Assembly (NCBI RefSeq): GCF_014269285.1 | Contig: NZ_JACOAF010000022.1 | Coordinates: 124,001-188,000, forward strand | Direction of reading: 5' to 3' | Origin: Rufibacter sediminis | Lineage (GTDB): Bacteria; Bacteroidota; Bacteroidia; Cytophagales; Hymenobacteraceae | Length of the DNA: 64,000 nucleotides | Shown here: positions 35,337-43,408 of the stretch, one piece after another | Position numbering within the stretch: the stretch's first letter is position 1 | How the letters are laid out: the number at the start of each line of letters is the position of its first letter | Notes under the pieces: generated by a model | Databases searched by the model: none | Seen by the model: only the letters and a program-made list of their open reading frames with translations | Told to the model about the DNA's origin: nothing | Program-made: the position numbers and the translations under genes

Positions 35337-35621
35337 TTACAGAAAGGTCCGTACTAACGCTTCCCATTCTTCTTGCAGAGAAACAGAAGGCCGTTTCTTA
35401 CCGGCTCGTCTATACCAATAATCAGCGTTCCAGAGGTCCCCTTCTTTGCGGTGGAAATAGGCGTGAATCCAAGAGGCATTCTGGTCCGGCACATCCTGAA
35501 TTAGTTCATGCCCTTGCTCCCACTGGCCTTGGGCATCATACCACAAGGCTTGCAGGTACACGGAGGTTCCTGCGGGAGGCGAAGGTGCGGAAAGGGTTTT
35601 CTGGAAATCTGCAAAGTCCAT
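35337..35621 (-). CDS. Conserved small protein of unknown function
   Basis: 94 residues, hydrophilic, no signal. The segment LQALWYDAQGQWEQGHELIQ, then NASWIHAYFHRKEGD and ADYWYRRAG, resembles a conserved small-protein family seen in many bacteria, with a TPR-like helix pair. I cannot name a function. It is an isolated minus-strand gene surrounded by REP repeats. Confidence 0.65.
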   Translation of the reverse strand: MDFADFQKTLSAPSPPAGTSVYLQALWYDAQGQWEQGHELIQDVPDQNASWIHAYFHRKEGDLWNADYWYRRAGKKRPSVSLQEEWEALVRTFL

Positions 35622-36097
35622 GGGCAGCTAGGTTTAAGAGGATTTCGGTGAGCTTCTGGTGTAGTTGCAAAATACGCCATTCACCCCCTTGCTGGTAGTA
35701 ATCTTCGCAAGCACATGGGCTCATTCTTGCACAACCAGCATCTGATTTTCTAGCGCGAGTTGCGATTACCAACGCGTGTGAACCCACCCCTACCCCTCCG
35801 AGGAGGGGAGTTCTGCATAAGAAGTAAACTCCCCTCTTGGGGGTAGGACCGTTAAGTTCTAAAAATATAGCTGGTTCAAGTTTGCAACTTGGACCCAACT
35901 TGAGCTGAAGTTTGCAACTTCAGTGAGGCGGCAGCCTCAAAGTCTACAAGAATGGCAATAGGCTTCACCGAAGTTTAAACCTTAAATGTAGAACTTAACG
36001 GCCCTGCCCTCTTGGGAAGGGGTACGGGTGAGTAATTCTTTTCTCCCGGAAAGCCTCAGTTTATACTCAACAAATTCGGTTACCTCATCCAATCTAC
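35622..36097. repeat. Repeat-only intergenic region
   Basis: It contains an inverted pair of ACCCCTACCCCTCCGAGGAG type (35781-35848), a CTGGTTCAAG hairpin copy (35871-35895) followed by a TGAAGTTTGCAACTTCA dyad (about 35906-35922), and a partial unit near 36006-36030. No coding frame is convincing. Confidence 0.7.
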
Positions 36098-36135
36098 CGT
36101 TTCAGGGCTGTTTTCCTTAAAATACCCCTAAAACG
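36098..36135. repeat. GTTT palindrome, imperfect copy
   Basis: CGTTTCAGGGCTGTTTTC, CTT, AAAATACCCCTAAAACGC, just beyond the 3' end of the phosphatase gene. Confidence 0.75.
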
Positions 36136-36150
36136 CAATAGGACTATAGG

Positions 36151-36753
36151 TTAAGCCATCAAGCTGCCGGTATCGTTCACCACCATAATCCGGGCGGTCT
36201 CTTCGTACACCTCCACCACGCTCACGGAGGCGGGGCTGATTTCCAGGCGCTGGAACATATCCAGGGGAATACCAGCGTAGTAGGCCACCGCCGCTTTGAT
36301 GAGGTCTGAATGGCTTACCACCGCCACGGTTTCATGCGGGTGTTTTTGGCAGAGTTCCTGTAAACCGGCCACAAAACGTGCCTGGGCCTCCAGCATCATC
36401 TCGCCGCCCGGAATGCGGGTCACGCTCCTGAAGGTGTTGAACTGCTGAAACTGCGGGTTGCCGTGCAGCTCTTCGAAGCTCAGGTTCGTCCAGTCGCCAA
36501 AATTCAGTTCCAGGAACGCCTCGTTCACGAGCGAGGTAAGTTGGTGGTGCCGGGCAAGGGCATCGGCGGTTTGCCGGGTGCGCTCCAGGGGGCTGGTGTA
36601 AATGGCCGCGATGGGCAAACCGGCGAGGCGCTGCCCCAACTGCCGGGCTTGGGCTTGGCCTTCCTCGTTTAGGTTCACCCCTGGCGTGCGGCCCGATAAT
36701 CGTTTGCCCACCGAGTCTGTGGTGGCGTGGCGAATCAGTAAAAGTTTGGTCAT
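36151..36753 (-). CDS. Histidine phosphatase family protein
   Basis: 200 residues from the ATG at 36753. The frame continues 27 codons upstream, but that part is only translation of a GTTT palindrome. Catalytic motif LLIRHATTD with the phospho-accepting His (RHA instead of RHG) at about residue 8, SPLERTRQTADAL, a Glu in FLELNFGDW, and a second catalytic His in VVSHSDLIKAAV. A cofactor-independent PGM/CobC-like phosphatase; substrate unknown. Confidence 0.87.
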   Translation of the reverse strand: MTKLLLIRHATTDSVGKRLSGRTPGVNLNEEGQAQARQLGQRLAGLPIAAIYTSPLERTRQTADALARHHQLTSLVNEAFLELNFGDWTNLSFEELHGNPQFQQFNTFRSVTRIPGGEMMLEAQARFVAGLQELCQKHPHETVAVVSHSDLIKAAVAYYAGIPLDMFQRLEISPASVSVVEVYEETARIMVVNDTGSLMA

Positions 36754-36790
36754 GGGTTGGTTTGAAGTGCTGGTGCTGGTTTCCTGGCCG

Positions 36791-36829
36791 GCGTTTTCGG
36801 CTCGTTTTCTGAAAAGGAGCCCGAAACGG
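36791..36829. repeat. GTTT palindrome upstream of the phosphatase
   Basis: GCGTTTTCGGCTCGTTTTC, T, GAAAAGGAGCCCGAAACGG. It lies in the 5' region of the minus-strand gene, 40 bp before its start. The rest of 36830-37110 shows no gene. Confidence 0.82.
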
Positions 36830-37110
36830 AACAAGCCGTGTCTTTAAACGGCTGGCGGCACAAACCGTTTTATCCGCGGGCAAGGTACCTTTCTGGTTTT
36901 GGCGGGCACCTGAAAACAAAGAAAATATCTTTATCTTTCAGGGAAAGGATACCGCTGAAAACCAGCCGAAAAGGCATTTTGCGGTCATCCTTGTAGAACC
37001 TAAACCAGAGGGGAGCCGTTGGCATGAATCGGTGGCGATCCCGTCCTACCCATTTCCCTGTTTCTGCCCGTATGCACCGGCAGAATGCGCAACACAAACA
37101 CTGATACACC

Positions 37111-38223
37111 TTGGAGAATACGACAAACAAACCTGTTTTAAAGATTGGGGTACTGACCTTTCACCGCTGCATTAATTTTGGGAGTTACTGGCAGGCCCGC
37201 TGCCTGACTGAGGGCTTGCAGGCCCGCGGCCACCAGGCCGAAATCCTGGACCATGACTCGCGCCGGGTGAACCTGGTGGAATGGAAATGCGCTTTCCAGC
37301 CGGTGCTGCCCACGCCGGTTCCCGCCTCAGACCGGCCGCTGTACCGCCAGAAAATCCGGAAGTTCTTCTCCGTTTTTGACACCCTGCCGCTTTCGCCCCG
37401 TTTCCAGCTGGACAACCCCGCGGAGATGGAAGACTACGATGTGGTGGTGGTAGGCAGTGACGAGGTCTGGAACATGTCACACCCGTGGTACGGCCGTTGC
37501 CCCATTTTCTATGGTGATGGCGTGAAAGCGCAGCACCTCATTTCCTATGCCGCCAGCTTTGGGAACTATGACGCGGCCTGGGGCCTGGAGCAGGACTGGG
37601 CCGAGAAGCTCCGGAACAATTTTGACGCCATCTCAGTGCGGGACGCCAACTCGCAGACCATTATCCAAAACGCCCTTGGGTTTGAGCCCGAGATGGTGCT
37701 GGACCCGTGTCTGCAGTTCCCCATCACCCCCGATGCCCGCGACCACGAGATTCTGAGCAGACGCTACGTAGCCGTTTACGGACACAACTTCACCGAGTCC
37801 TTCACCCGCGAAATCAGACAATACGCCGATAGCCAGAACCTGCCGCTCATCAGTTTCGGGTACCGCAACGACTGGGCCGACGAACAGTGGATCACCACCG
37901 ATCCGCATGACTTCGCGCATTTTATGGCCAACGCCCAGGCCGTGGCCACCAACTTCTTCCACGGCTGCGTGTTCGCGCTGCGCAACGCCAAGCCGTTCGT
38001 GTGTGAATCCTCGCCGTACCGCCGGCATAAGTTACAGGGGCTGATGGCAAAGATTGGGGGCGAACAACACCTGCTCCCCGAAGGCACCCCCTCGGCAGTT
38101 TACCAGACGCTGTTAAGCGAGCCCTTGAACCCCGAGATCCTGCAGAAGATAGACCAATTGCGGAAAACCTCTGATGCCTATCTTGACCGGGCTTTGGTGT
38201 TTAAACAAGTATCCGTCGCATGA
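37111..38223 (+). CDS. Polysaccharide pyruvyl transferase family protein
   Basis: 370 residues. The start is a TTG: an in-frame TGA lies at 37102-37104 and no ATG or GTG lies between it and the conserved LKIGVLTFHRCINFGSYWQA. PF04230 features follow: VVVGSDEVWNM, HLISYAASFGN, ISVRDANSQ, MVLDPCLQF and the C-terminal TNFFHGCVFALRNAKPFV. The family adds pyruvyl ketals to sugars of surface polymers using PEP. The next gene overlaps by 4 bp (ATGA). Confidence 0.87.
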   Translation: MENTTNKPVLKIGVLTFHRCINFGSYWQARCLTEGLQARGHQAEILDHDSRRVNLVEWKCAFQPVLPTPVPASDRPLYRQKIRKFFSVFDTLPLSPRFQLDNPAEMEDYDVVVVGSDEVWNMSHPWYGRCPIFYGDGVKAQHLISYAASFGNYDAAWGLEQDWAEKLRNNFDAISVRDANSQTIIQNALGFEPEMVLDPCLQFPITPDARDHEILSRRYVAVYGHNFTESFTREIRQYADSQNLPLISFGYRNDWADEQWITTDPHDFAHFMANAQAVATNFFHGCVFALRNAKPFVCESSPYRRHKLQGLMAKIGGEQHLLPEGTPSAVYQTLLSEPLNPEILQKIDQLRKTSDAYLDRALVFKQVSVA

Positions 38224-39608
38224 AAGACCTGTTAAGCCCCCGTGACATTGTCACCTCCGGTTTGTGCATTGGCTGCGGCAGCTGCGTGGCCCAGGCCAAC
38301 CGCCCCGACACCCGCATGGACTTTGACGCCTACGGCCAGTTGAAGCCGCAAGGCAACTCCCAATGGTTGAACAGCAGCTCAGAAAGCTTCACCAGAACCT
38401 GTCCGTTCTCGCCGGGCTCCCGGAACGAAGATTTCCTGGGTGCCCAACTCTTCCCCGAGGCTCCCATTCTGGACAATGCCCTAGGCCGATTCCAGTCGGC
38501 GTACGTGGGGCACGTGTCTGAGGAGGATTTCCGGATGCAGGGCAGCTCGGGCGGCATGGTGACCTGGGTCGCCACCGAACTGCTGCGCCAGGGCTTGATT
38601 GACGGCGTGGCCCACGTGATCGCCACGCAGGACCCGCAGGAAGACGGCCGCTACTTCCGCTACCGCATTGCCCGCACCGAGGCCGAGATCAGAGAGGGAG
38701 CCAAGTCCCGCTACTACCCCATTGAGCTGTCAGAAGTGCTTTCGCTGATCAGAGACGTGCCGGGCCGCTACGCGGTGGTGGGCATTCCGTGTTTCATCAA
38801 AGCCGTGCAGCTCCTCCGGAAGGAAGACCCGCTTTTCCGCGAACGCATTCAGTACACCCTGGGCCTTTTCTGCGGCCACATGAAGAGCGCCCGCTTTGTG
38901 GAGAGTTTCGCCTGGCAGATGGACGTGCCCGTAGACGAGGTGGAGCGCGTAGAGTATCGGCAGAAAGACCCCAGCCGTCCGGCCAACTGGTACAACGCCA
39001 AACTCAGCCTACGCAACGGAGACTCCGTGAACCGCGACTGGTGGCACCTCGCCGACGGCGATTGGGGTGCGGGTTTCTACATGAACTCGGCCTGTAATTA
39101 CTGTGACGATGTAGTGGCCGAAACCTCTGACATTTCCTTCGGCGATGCCTGGGTGGAACCGTATTCCTCAGACGGGCGCGGCACCAACGTAGTAGTGGTG
39201 CGCTCTCCCTTGGTGGACCGCCTGGTGTCCAACGCCATTCAGGAAGGCCGGCTGCAACTGGAGCAGGTAGATGCCCGCTTTGTGGAGCAGACGCAGGCGG
39301 CCGGTTTCCGGCAGCGCCGCGAAGGCTTGGCCTATCGCCTCACGTGGCCCCGCAGCGGCGTACAACCCCGCAAGCGCGTCACGCCAGACGACAAGACGCC
39401 TACGCCGCAACGCAAGCTGATTTACCGGATGCGATATTATTTATCCATCGGGAGTCACAAGATGTTCTGGCTGGCCCGCCAACTGCAAACCCCGCAACTG
39501 TACATTGACTGGGCCCGCATGTCTCTGGCCGCTTACCACGGCTTTGCCTACCACCAGGGCAATTTCAAGGAAATCAAGAATCGGTATGAACAGCTAAAAG
39601 GACACTAA
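38220..39608 (+). CDS. F420 hydrogenase beta-subunit-like (FrhB) iron-sulfur protein
   Basis: 462 residues. N-terminal ferredoxin-like motif GLCIGCGSCVAQ (about 12-23), FrhB N-domain with QGSSGGMVTWVATELLRQG, C-domain with VVGIPCFIKAVQLL, GLFCGHMKS and the second cluster region SACNYCDDVVAETSDISFGD. FrhB-like proteins often sit beside pyruvyl transferases in polysaccharide loci, where they are thought to do flavin/Fe-S redox chemistry on glycans rather than use F420. The 4-bp overlap shows coupling. The reaction is unproven. Confidence 0.85.
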   Translation: MKDLLSPRDIVTSGLCIGCGSCVAQANRPDTRMDFDAYGQLKPQGNSQWLNSSSESFTRTCPFSPGSRNEDFLGAQLFPEAPILDNALGRFQSAYVGHVSEEDFRMQGSSGGMVTWVATELLRQGLIDGVAHVIATQDPQEDGRYFRYRIARTEAEIREGAKSRYYPIELSEVLSLIRDVPGRYAVVGIPCFIKAVQLLRKEDPLFRERIQYTLGLFCGHMKSARFVESFAWQMDVPVDEVERVEYRQKDPSRPANWYNAKLSLRNGDSVNRDWWHLADGDWGAGFYMNSACNYCDDVVAETSDISFGDAWVEPYSSDGRGTNVVVVRSPLVDRLVSNAIQEGRLQLEQVDARFVEQTQAAGFRQRREGLAYRLTWPRSGVQPRKRVTPDDKTPTPQRKLIYRMRYYLSIGSHKMFWLARQLQTPQLYIDWARMSLAAYHGFAYHQGNFKEIKNRYEQLKGH

Positions 39609-39649
39609 AAAAGCGGAGGGGCAGCCCTCCGCTTTTTTAGTGTCCTTTT
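39596..39649. terminator. Long terminator hairpin after the FrhB-like gene
   Basis: A perfect 25-bp inverted repeat (39596-39620 against 39625-39649) includes the stop codon. The core GCGGAGGG / CCCTCCGC is flanked by A6 and T6. Confidence 0.88.
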
Positions 39650-39695
39650 AGCAAAACAGGGCTAAATCATAAAAGACTTGTCTACCTCCTCTTTT

Positions 39696-39782
39696 GTCAT
39701 CTTGGAAAGATCTTGTAGGTGAACGGCGGTAGCGTTTATGTTGCGCTATTCTAGTTCGCCCACGGGATCCTTTCAGGACGAC
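39696..39782. repeat. REPIN overlapping the end of the GT9-like gene
   Basis: GTCATCTTGGAAAGATCTTG (39696-39724) and CGGGATCCTTTCAGGACGAC (39754-39782) are inverted. The last three sense codons and the stop of the next gene lie inside the second arm. Confidence 0.85.
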
Positions 39783-40714
39783 AAAGGTGTGTGTGCCTTG
39801 TTCGTTAGCTTCTCCAGCTCAGTTGCCACCCGCTTAATTACGCCGGCCCAATCGTCTACTACTTCTTGCCGGAAGAGGCGCATGGAAGGGTACCAGGGGC
39901 TGTCCAGTCGGTCATCCATCCAGCGCCAGTCGGCATGGGCATGTAGTAGCGTCCAGACGGGCACGTTCAGGGCTCCCGCCAGGTGGACGGGCATGGAGTC
40001 AACGGAAATCAACAAGTCTAAACCTTTAATGACGCGGGCGTACTCATACAGACTGAACTCGCCAGGGTGAATCCCGAAACCTTCCTGCCAACCGTTCTCA
40101 GCGGCATTGGCCTGGAGAATATAAAACTGAACGCCTTGCAACTCCGCCAAAGGCGCGAAAAACGAAAAGGGAATGGACCGATGCGGGTTCCAGTCGCCGG
40201 GTTTCCAGACCAAACCTACCTTCAGCTTCTTGTTTTCGTCGGGCAGCGGCAGGGGCTCTACCTGCAGGTAAGGAATCTGGGAAGGAATGGTGTTGATGGT
40301 GGTTCTAAAGATGTGGGTTAGTTCCATCACTTCCACGTCCACGTCGTACTCCACGTCCGGGGTGCCGTCGTGCAGGGGCAGCAGCCGGTCAATGCCTTCT
40401 ACGGTTTCAAGGAGCGGGATGAGCGGGGCCTGCGCCCAGACAATCACTTCTCTGGCGATGGCTTTGAGCTGAGGCGCGAACCGGATGAACTGAATGGTGT
40501 CACCCAGCCCGTGGTAGCAGCGCACCAACACGCGTTTGCCTTCCAGCGAGGAGCCGTCCCAGATGTACTGGAAGTGCCGGGGCCAATGCCAGCACGGTTT
40601 CCCAGCCCGCTCTTTCAGGACGGCATCGCTGTGCTTCCAGGCCTCTTCAAAGGTGCCTCGGCGCATGTTCAGCATCCAAACATCGGGGGTTTCTTCCTGT
40701 TGGGTCTGGCTCAT
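39773..40714 (-). CDS. GT9/heptosyltransferase-like glycosyltransferase
   Basis: 313 residues. The N-terminal segment ends in RVLVRCYHGLGDTIQFIRFA, the nucleotide-sugar signature of GT9-type enzymes often found fused to TPRs. The C-terminal half has VGLVWKPGDWNPHRSIPFSF and LISVDSMPVHLAGALNVPVW, as in ADP-heptose:LPS transferases. It probably adds a sugar to a lipid-linked or LPS-like acceptor. The C-terminus is encoded by a REP arm, so it may have been altered by insertion. Confidence 0.82.
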   Translation of the reverse strand: MSQTQQEETPDVWMLNMRRGTFEEAWKHSDAVLKERAGKPCWHWPRHFQYIWDGSSLEGKRVLVRCYHGLGDTIQFIRFAPQLKAIAREVIVWAQAPLIPLLETVEGIDRLLPLHDGTPDVEYDVDVEVMELTHIFRTTINTIPSQIPYLQVEPLPLPDENKKLKVGLVWKPGDWNPHRSIPFSFFAPLAELQGVQFYILQANAAENGWQEGFGIHPGEFSLYEYARVIKGLDLLISVDSMPVHLAGALNVPVWTLLHAHADWRWMDDRLDSPWYPSMRLFRQEVVDDWAGVIKRVATELEKLTNKAHTPLSS

Positions 40715-40752
40715 AAATGGTGGGTAATGAGGTGTTGGTAAGCTCGGTTTAT

Positions 40753-40790
40753 CTGTTTCAAGGCTGTTTCCTGTAAAACAGCCCGAAATG
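40753..40790. repeat. GTTT palindrome upstream of the GT9-like gene
   Basis: CTGTTTCAAGGCTGTTTCCT / GTAAAACAGCCCGAAATG, 38 bases before the start codon on the minus strand. Confidence 0.72.
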
Positions 40791-40837
40791 ACACCATCTA
40801 AGGAGGAGACTCGCTATGGTTTTAATAAAAGATTCTA

Positions 40838-40907
40838 CTATGGCGCGGATTTACTTCCGTGACTTTTGAAACTTTAGTAAGTCACGGAAGTAACTTCCGC
40901 GCCATAG
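40838..40907. repeat. REPIN, family CTATGGCGCGGAAGT
   Basis: CTATGGCGCGGATTTACTTC with CGTGACTT (40838-40865) and the inverse (40879-40907). Same family as 34963-35080. Confidence 0.88.
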
Positions 40908-40952
40908 TGGGTGATAGTACATTTCGTAAGTCCTAATATAAGTTATCTAATT

Positions 40953-41004
40953 GCATCTCCGTTTAGAGCCTGTTTTACAGAAAACGTGCCCTAAACGGAG
41001 ATGC
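40953..41004. repeat. GTTT palindrome with 16-bp perfect outer stem
   Basis: GCATCTCCGTTTAG, AGCCTGTTTTAC, AGAAAACGTGCC, CTAAACGGAGATGC. The inner arms no longer match fully but the outer, copy-specific arms do. Confidence 0.85.
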
Positions 41005-41031
41005 CTTTACTAAGATGACATCGGGAAAGTC

Positions 41032-41916
41032 TTAGGCGTAGCGCTGCATCATGAGAGCGCAGAAATCAGCGAATTCTTCTACGTTCTGGGGCGGACTGGT
41101 GTGGTGCGGCTGAATACCCTTAGCTTCTGGGGTGAAGCAGAACGTGGCGGTCACATCGAAATCGTCCAGGGCCAGCATCACGCGGTCAAACCACTTCTCG
41201 GCATCGGGGCGCAGCCAATCGGCCCAGCTCAGGCCGGTTCTAAGTTTCTTCACCCCCATGTCTTTGAGGTGTTTGACGGCGGCATCCAGGCGATGGTCTT
41301 CAAAGTGGAACCACTGGCAAATGCCCATCTCGGGGGTATAATCAGCGAAGTACTTGTGCGCCAGCTTGGGCGTTCCGTCTTCTTTCAATAACCCCATGTG
41401 GAAATGGCGGTAGTACGAAGAACCCTCGGCCTCGCGGTGGCGCGTGGTGGCTTCCCAGGCCTGCGGCAAGTCATAGAGGCTGTACCAGAAAATGCGGTCC
41501 ACGCGGCCCATCAGCAACTCAGCGGTTTTCCGAAGGCCGAACTCCTGCACTTCCTCGGCCCCGAATGTGGAAATCCCCACTTCGGTCACCCATACGGGCA
41601 GGTCGGTCACGGCTTCAATCTCGGAGATTTTATCGGGCCACTCGTGGATGCTCCAGAGGTTCCAATCCAGCGGAAAGCCGTGTACGGCCACCGCGTTCAG
41701 GTCCTGCAACGTTCCCTGGTCTTTCAGTTTGGTGATAAAGTGCGGATCAATGGGCGAAATGCCGCCCAGCACGCGGAGTACTTCGGGTTTCTCGGCTTTC
41801 ACGGCCTGGGCACCCAGCTTGACCATTTCGGAGAAGATGCGCCATTCGGGGTCAATCTCGAAAGCCCAGTGCGATTTGTTGTTTGGTTCGTTCCAGAATT
41901 TAACTGCTTCTATCAT
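41032..41916 (-). CDS. Glycosidase-like TIM barrel, apparently circularly permuted
   Basis: 294 residues with a clean start: TAA lies in frame three codons upstream of the ATG. Residues 3-203 match residues about 122-315 of the fusion protein at 16284: WNEPNN (Glu10), GGISPIDPHF, AVAVHGFP, WVTEVGISTFG (Glu112), IFWYSLYDL, EDGTPKLAHKYF. Residues 207-294 (MGICQWFHFED, MGVKKLRTGLSWADW, EEFADFCALMMQRYA) match residues 19-118 of that protein. The N-terminal third of a normal GH-A barrel is therefore at the C-terminus. Total length still fits one whole barrel. No signal peptide. Confidence 0.78.
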   Translation of the reverse strand: MIEAVKFWNEPNNKSHWAFEIDPEWRIFSEMVKLGAQAVKAEKPEVLRVLGGISPIDPHFITKLKDQGTLQDLNAVAVHGFPLDWNLWSIHEWPDKISEIEAVTDLPVWVTEVGISTFGAEEVQEFGLRKTAELLMGRVDRIFWYSLYDLPQAWEATTRHREAEGSSYYRHFHMGLLKEDGTPKLAHKYFADYTPEMGICQWFHFEDHRLDAAVKHLKDMGVKKLRTGLSWADWLRPDAEKWFDRVMLALDDFDVTATFCFTPEAKGIQPHHTSPPQNVEEFADFCALMMQRYA

Positions 41917-42256
41917 AGTTTCTTACTTAGCATATCTTTTAGCCGCACGCAGATGACCCGCGCCCTGGCGTTGGGAAGCACATTTTGGCGGCTGACGCGG
42001 GCACCTGCTCAATAGGCACCTCGACCGTTTTAAGCCTGTTTTAAGGAAAGTGGCCTATAAACAAGCCAACCCGATACCCAGCCCTGAAGCCCGCGCTGAC
42101 CTGATACGCGCGCACGTAAAAACGCTGCATTGCACCAGCATCAACTTTCCTTGGCTGAGCCATTGCCTACTACGCACGTCACCCGGCACCGTTACAAAAC
42201 ATTAGAAAGTTACAATATTATAGCAGGCTCCCGGAATTTGAGCTGCGGGCTTGTTT
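41917..42256. other. Intergenic, no gene seen
   Basis: It contains a degenerate GTTT palindrome (42025-42061: CGTTTTAAGCCTGTTTTAAG and GGCCTATAAAC). I see no coding frame or clear promoter. Confidence 0.5.
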
Positions 42257-43054
42257 CTACTGCAGGATCTGTTGCAAGGCCGCCAGGTAAGCCGGATTAC
42301 TGCTCATGCCGTTATGCCCCTGCCCTGCCAAGGTGATGAGCGTGTCTGAGGGTTTCATCCGTTCCCTGAGCTTTAGGGAAGAGCCGTAGTAGATGATTTC
42401 ATCCTGTTCGCCGTGGAACAGCACCACCGGCATGGCGCACTGCGGGAGGTATTGGAAGGTCTGGAATTTATATTTGAGGAGGACGGATGGCACGAAGGGA
42501 AAGTAATGGCGCATGAGATCTGGGAGGCTGTAGTAAGGCGCCTGCAGGATCAACAGCCCAGGCTTATTCACACTAGCCACGTGGGCGGCAGGCCCAGTCC
42601 CGATGGAGTAGCCCAGCACCACGATGTCTTCTTCGGCGTAGCGGGTCTTCAGGTGGTCATAGGCAGTCTGCATGTCCTGGTAGAACTGGCGCTGGCCACT
42701 GATCTTCCCCTCGCTTTTCCCGTAGCCCCGATAATCCAGCATGAAAACGTCATAGTGCAGAGCGGTATAGACCTGCGCCACCTCTCCCCAGGAAGCCAGA
42801 GAACCGGCGTTCCCGTGCAGATAGAAGATGACGCCTTTGGGCCGATCTGTGGTAAAAAGAAGCGCGTTCAGCTGAACACGGTCCGGCATTTTAAGGCTGA
42901 TTTCCTGAAAAGGCCCCTGAAACCGGAACCTGAAATCTGGGCTTAGCTTCTCTGGGAAGAAGATCAACTTCTCCTGCAGAAAATACAGGAGCACGCACAC
43001 CGCCACATACAACAAAACGGCCAGTTTGATGACACCCAGGATGATTTCCTTCAT
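42257..43054 (-). CDS. Membrane-anchored alpha/beta hydrolase (BEM46-like)
   Basis: 265 residues. An N-terminal membrane helix (about 8-28) is followed by LIFFPEKLSPDFRF, oxyanion FYLHGNAGSLASW, LDYRGYGKSEG, nucleophile Ser in LGYSIGTGPA, Asp in HGEQDEIIYY and His in GQGHNGM. This is the BEM46/ABHD13-type serine hydrolase group, function mostly unknown. The stretch at 42882-42926 inside this gene reads like a GTTT palindrome (CATTTTAAGGCTGATTTCCT / GAAAAGGCCCCTGAAAC), which may be chance or exaptation. Confidence 0.85.
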   Translation of the reverse strand: MKEIILGVIKLAVLLYVAVCVLLYFLQEKLIFFPEKLSPDFRFRFQGPFQEISLKMPDRVQLNALLFTTDRPKGVIFYLHGNAGSLASWGEVAQVYTALHYDVFMLDYRGYGKSEGKISGQRQFYQDMQTAYDHLKTRYAEEDIVVLGYSIGTGPAAHVASVNKPGLLILQAPYYSLPDLMRHYFPFVPSVLLKYKFQTFQYLPQCAMPVVLFHGEQDEIIYYGSSLKLRERMKPSDTLITLAGQGHNGMSSNPAYLAALQQILQ

Positions 43055-43408
43055 AGTAACAGGTTCTCTCTTAGCAGCACTTTCTGGTACTGCTCTACAG
43101 TTGCAGAAAGACTAGTCTACGGCCCATGCGCAGGGAATGATGTGCAGGCCAGGTGTTGCTCGGAACTACGGGCATGCTTGCATTTACCTGTTTTCTTGAA
43201 CGTAAGCGTTAGCGTTAACGCTTGGGAAGAACACGGAGCAGGAAGATTTATTCACTGATGTCTTCACTGTTGCCCCAGCACCATGCCGCGCTGGCGGTGC
43301 AGCTAAAATCAGTAAATAATCCCAAAGATGGATAATTGGGCTTCTTGTCAGCAGTAGCCGATGTTATCAAGATTTAAAGAATGTTGGCGCAATAGCACAC
43401 CTGCGTTT
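43055..43408. repeat. Intergenic hairpins without gene
   Basis: Two dyads: AAGCGTTAGCGTTAACGCTT near 43204-43223, and a longer one about 43246-43322 with arms GATTTATTCACTGAT / ATCAGTAAATAATC around an inner AGCACC..GGTGC stem. No gene is supported. The second resembles the cassette-associated palindromes downstream in general form but lacks their core. Confidence 0.5.

Noticed and set aside
35294-35698. 134-codon open frame on +
   Set aside because: It lies opposite the better supported small protein at 35337-35621 and shows no family features.
36754-36834. Upstream start for the histidine phosphatase
   Set aside because: The extension translates a GTTT palindrome; the conserved MTKLLLIRH start is at 36753.
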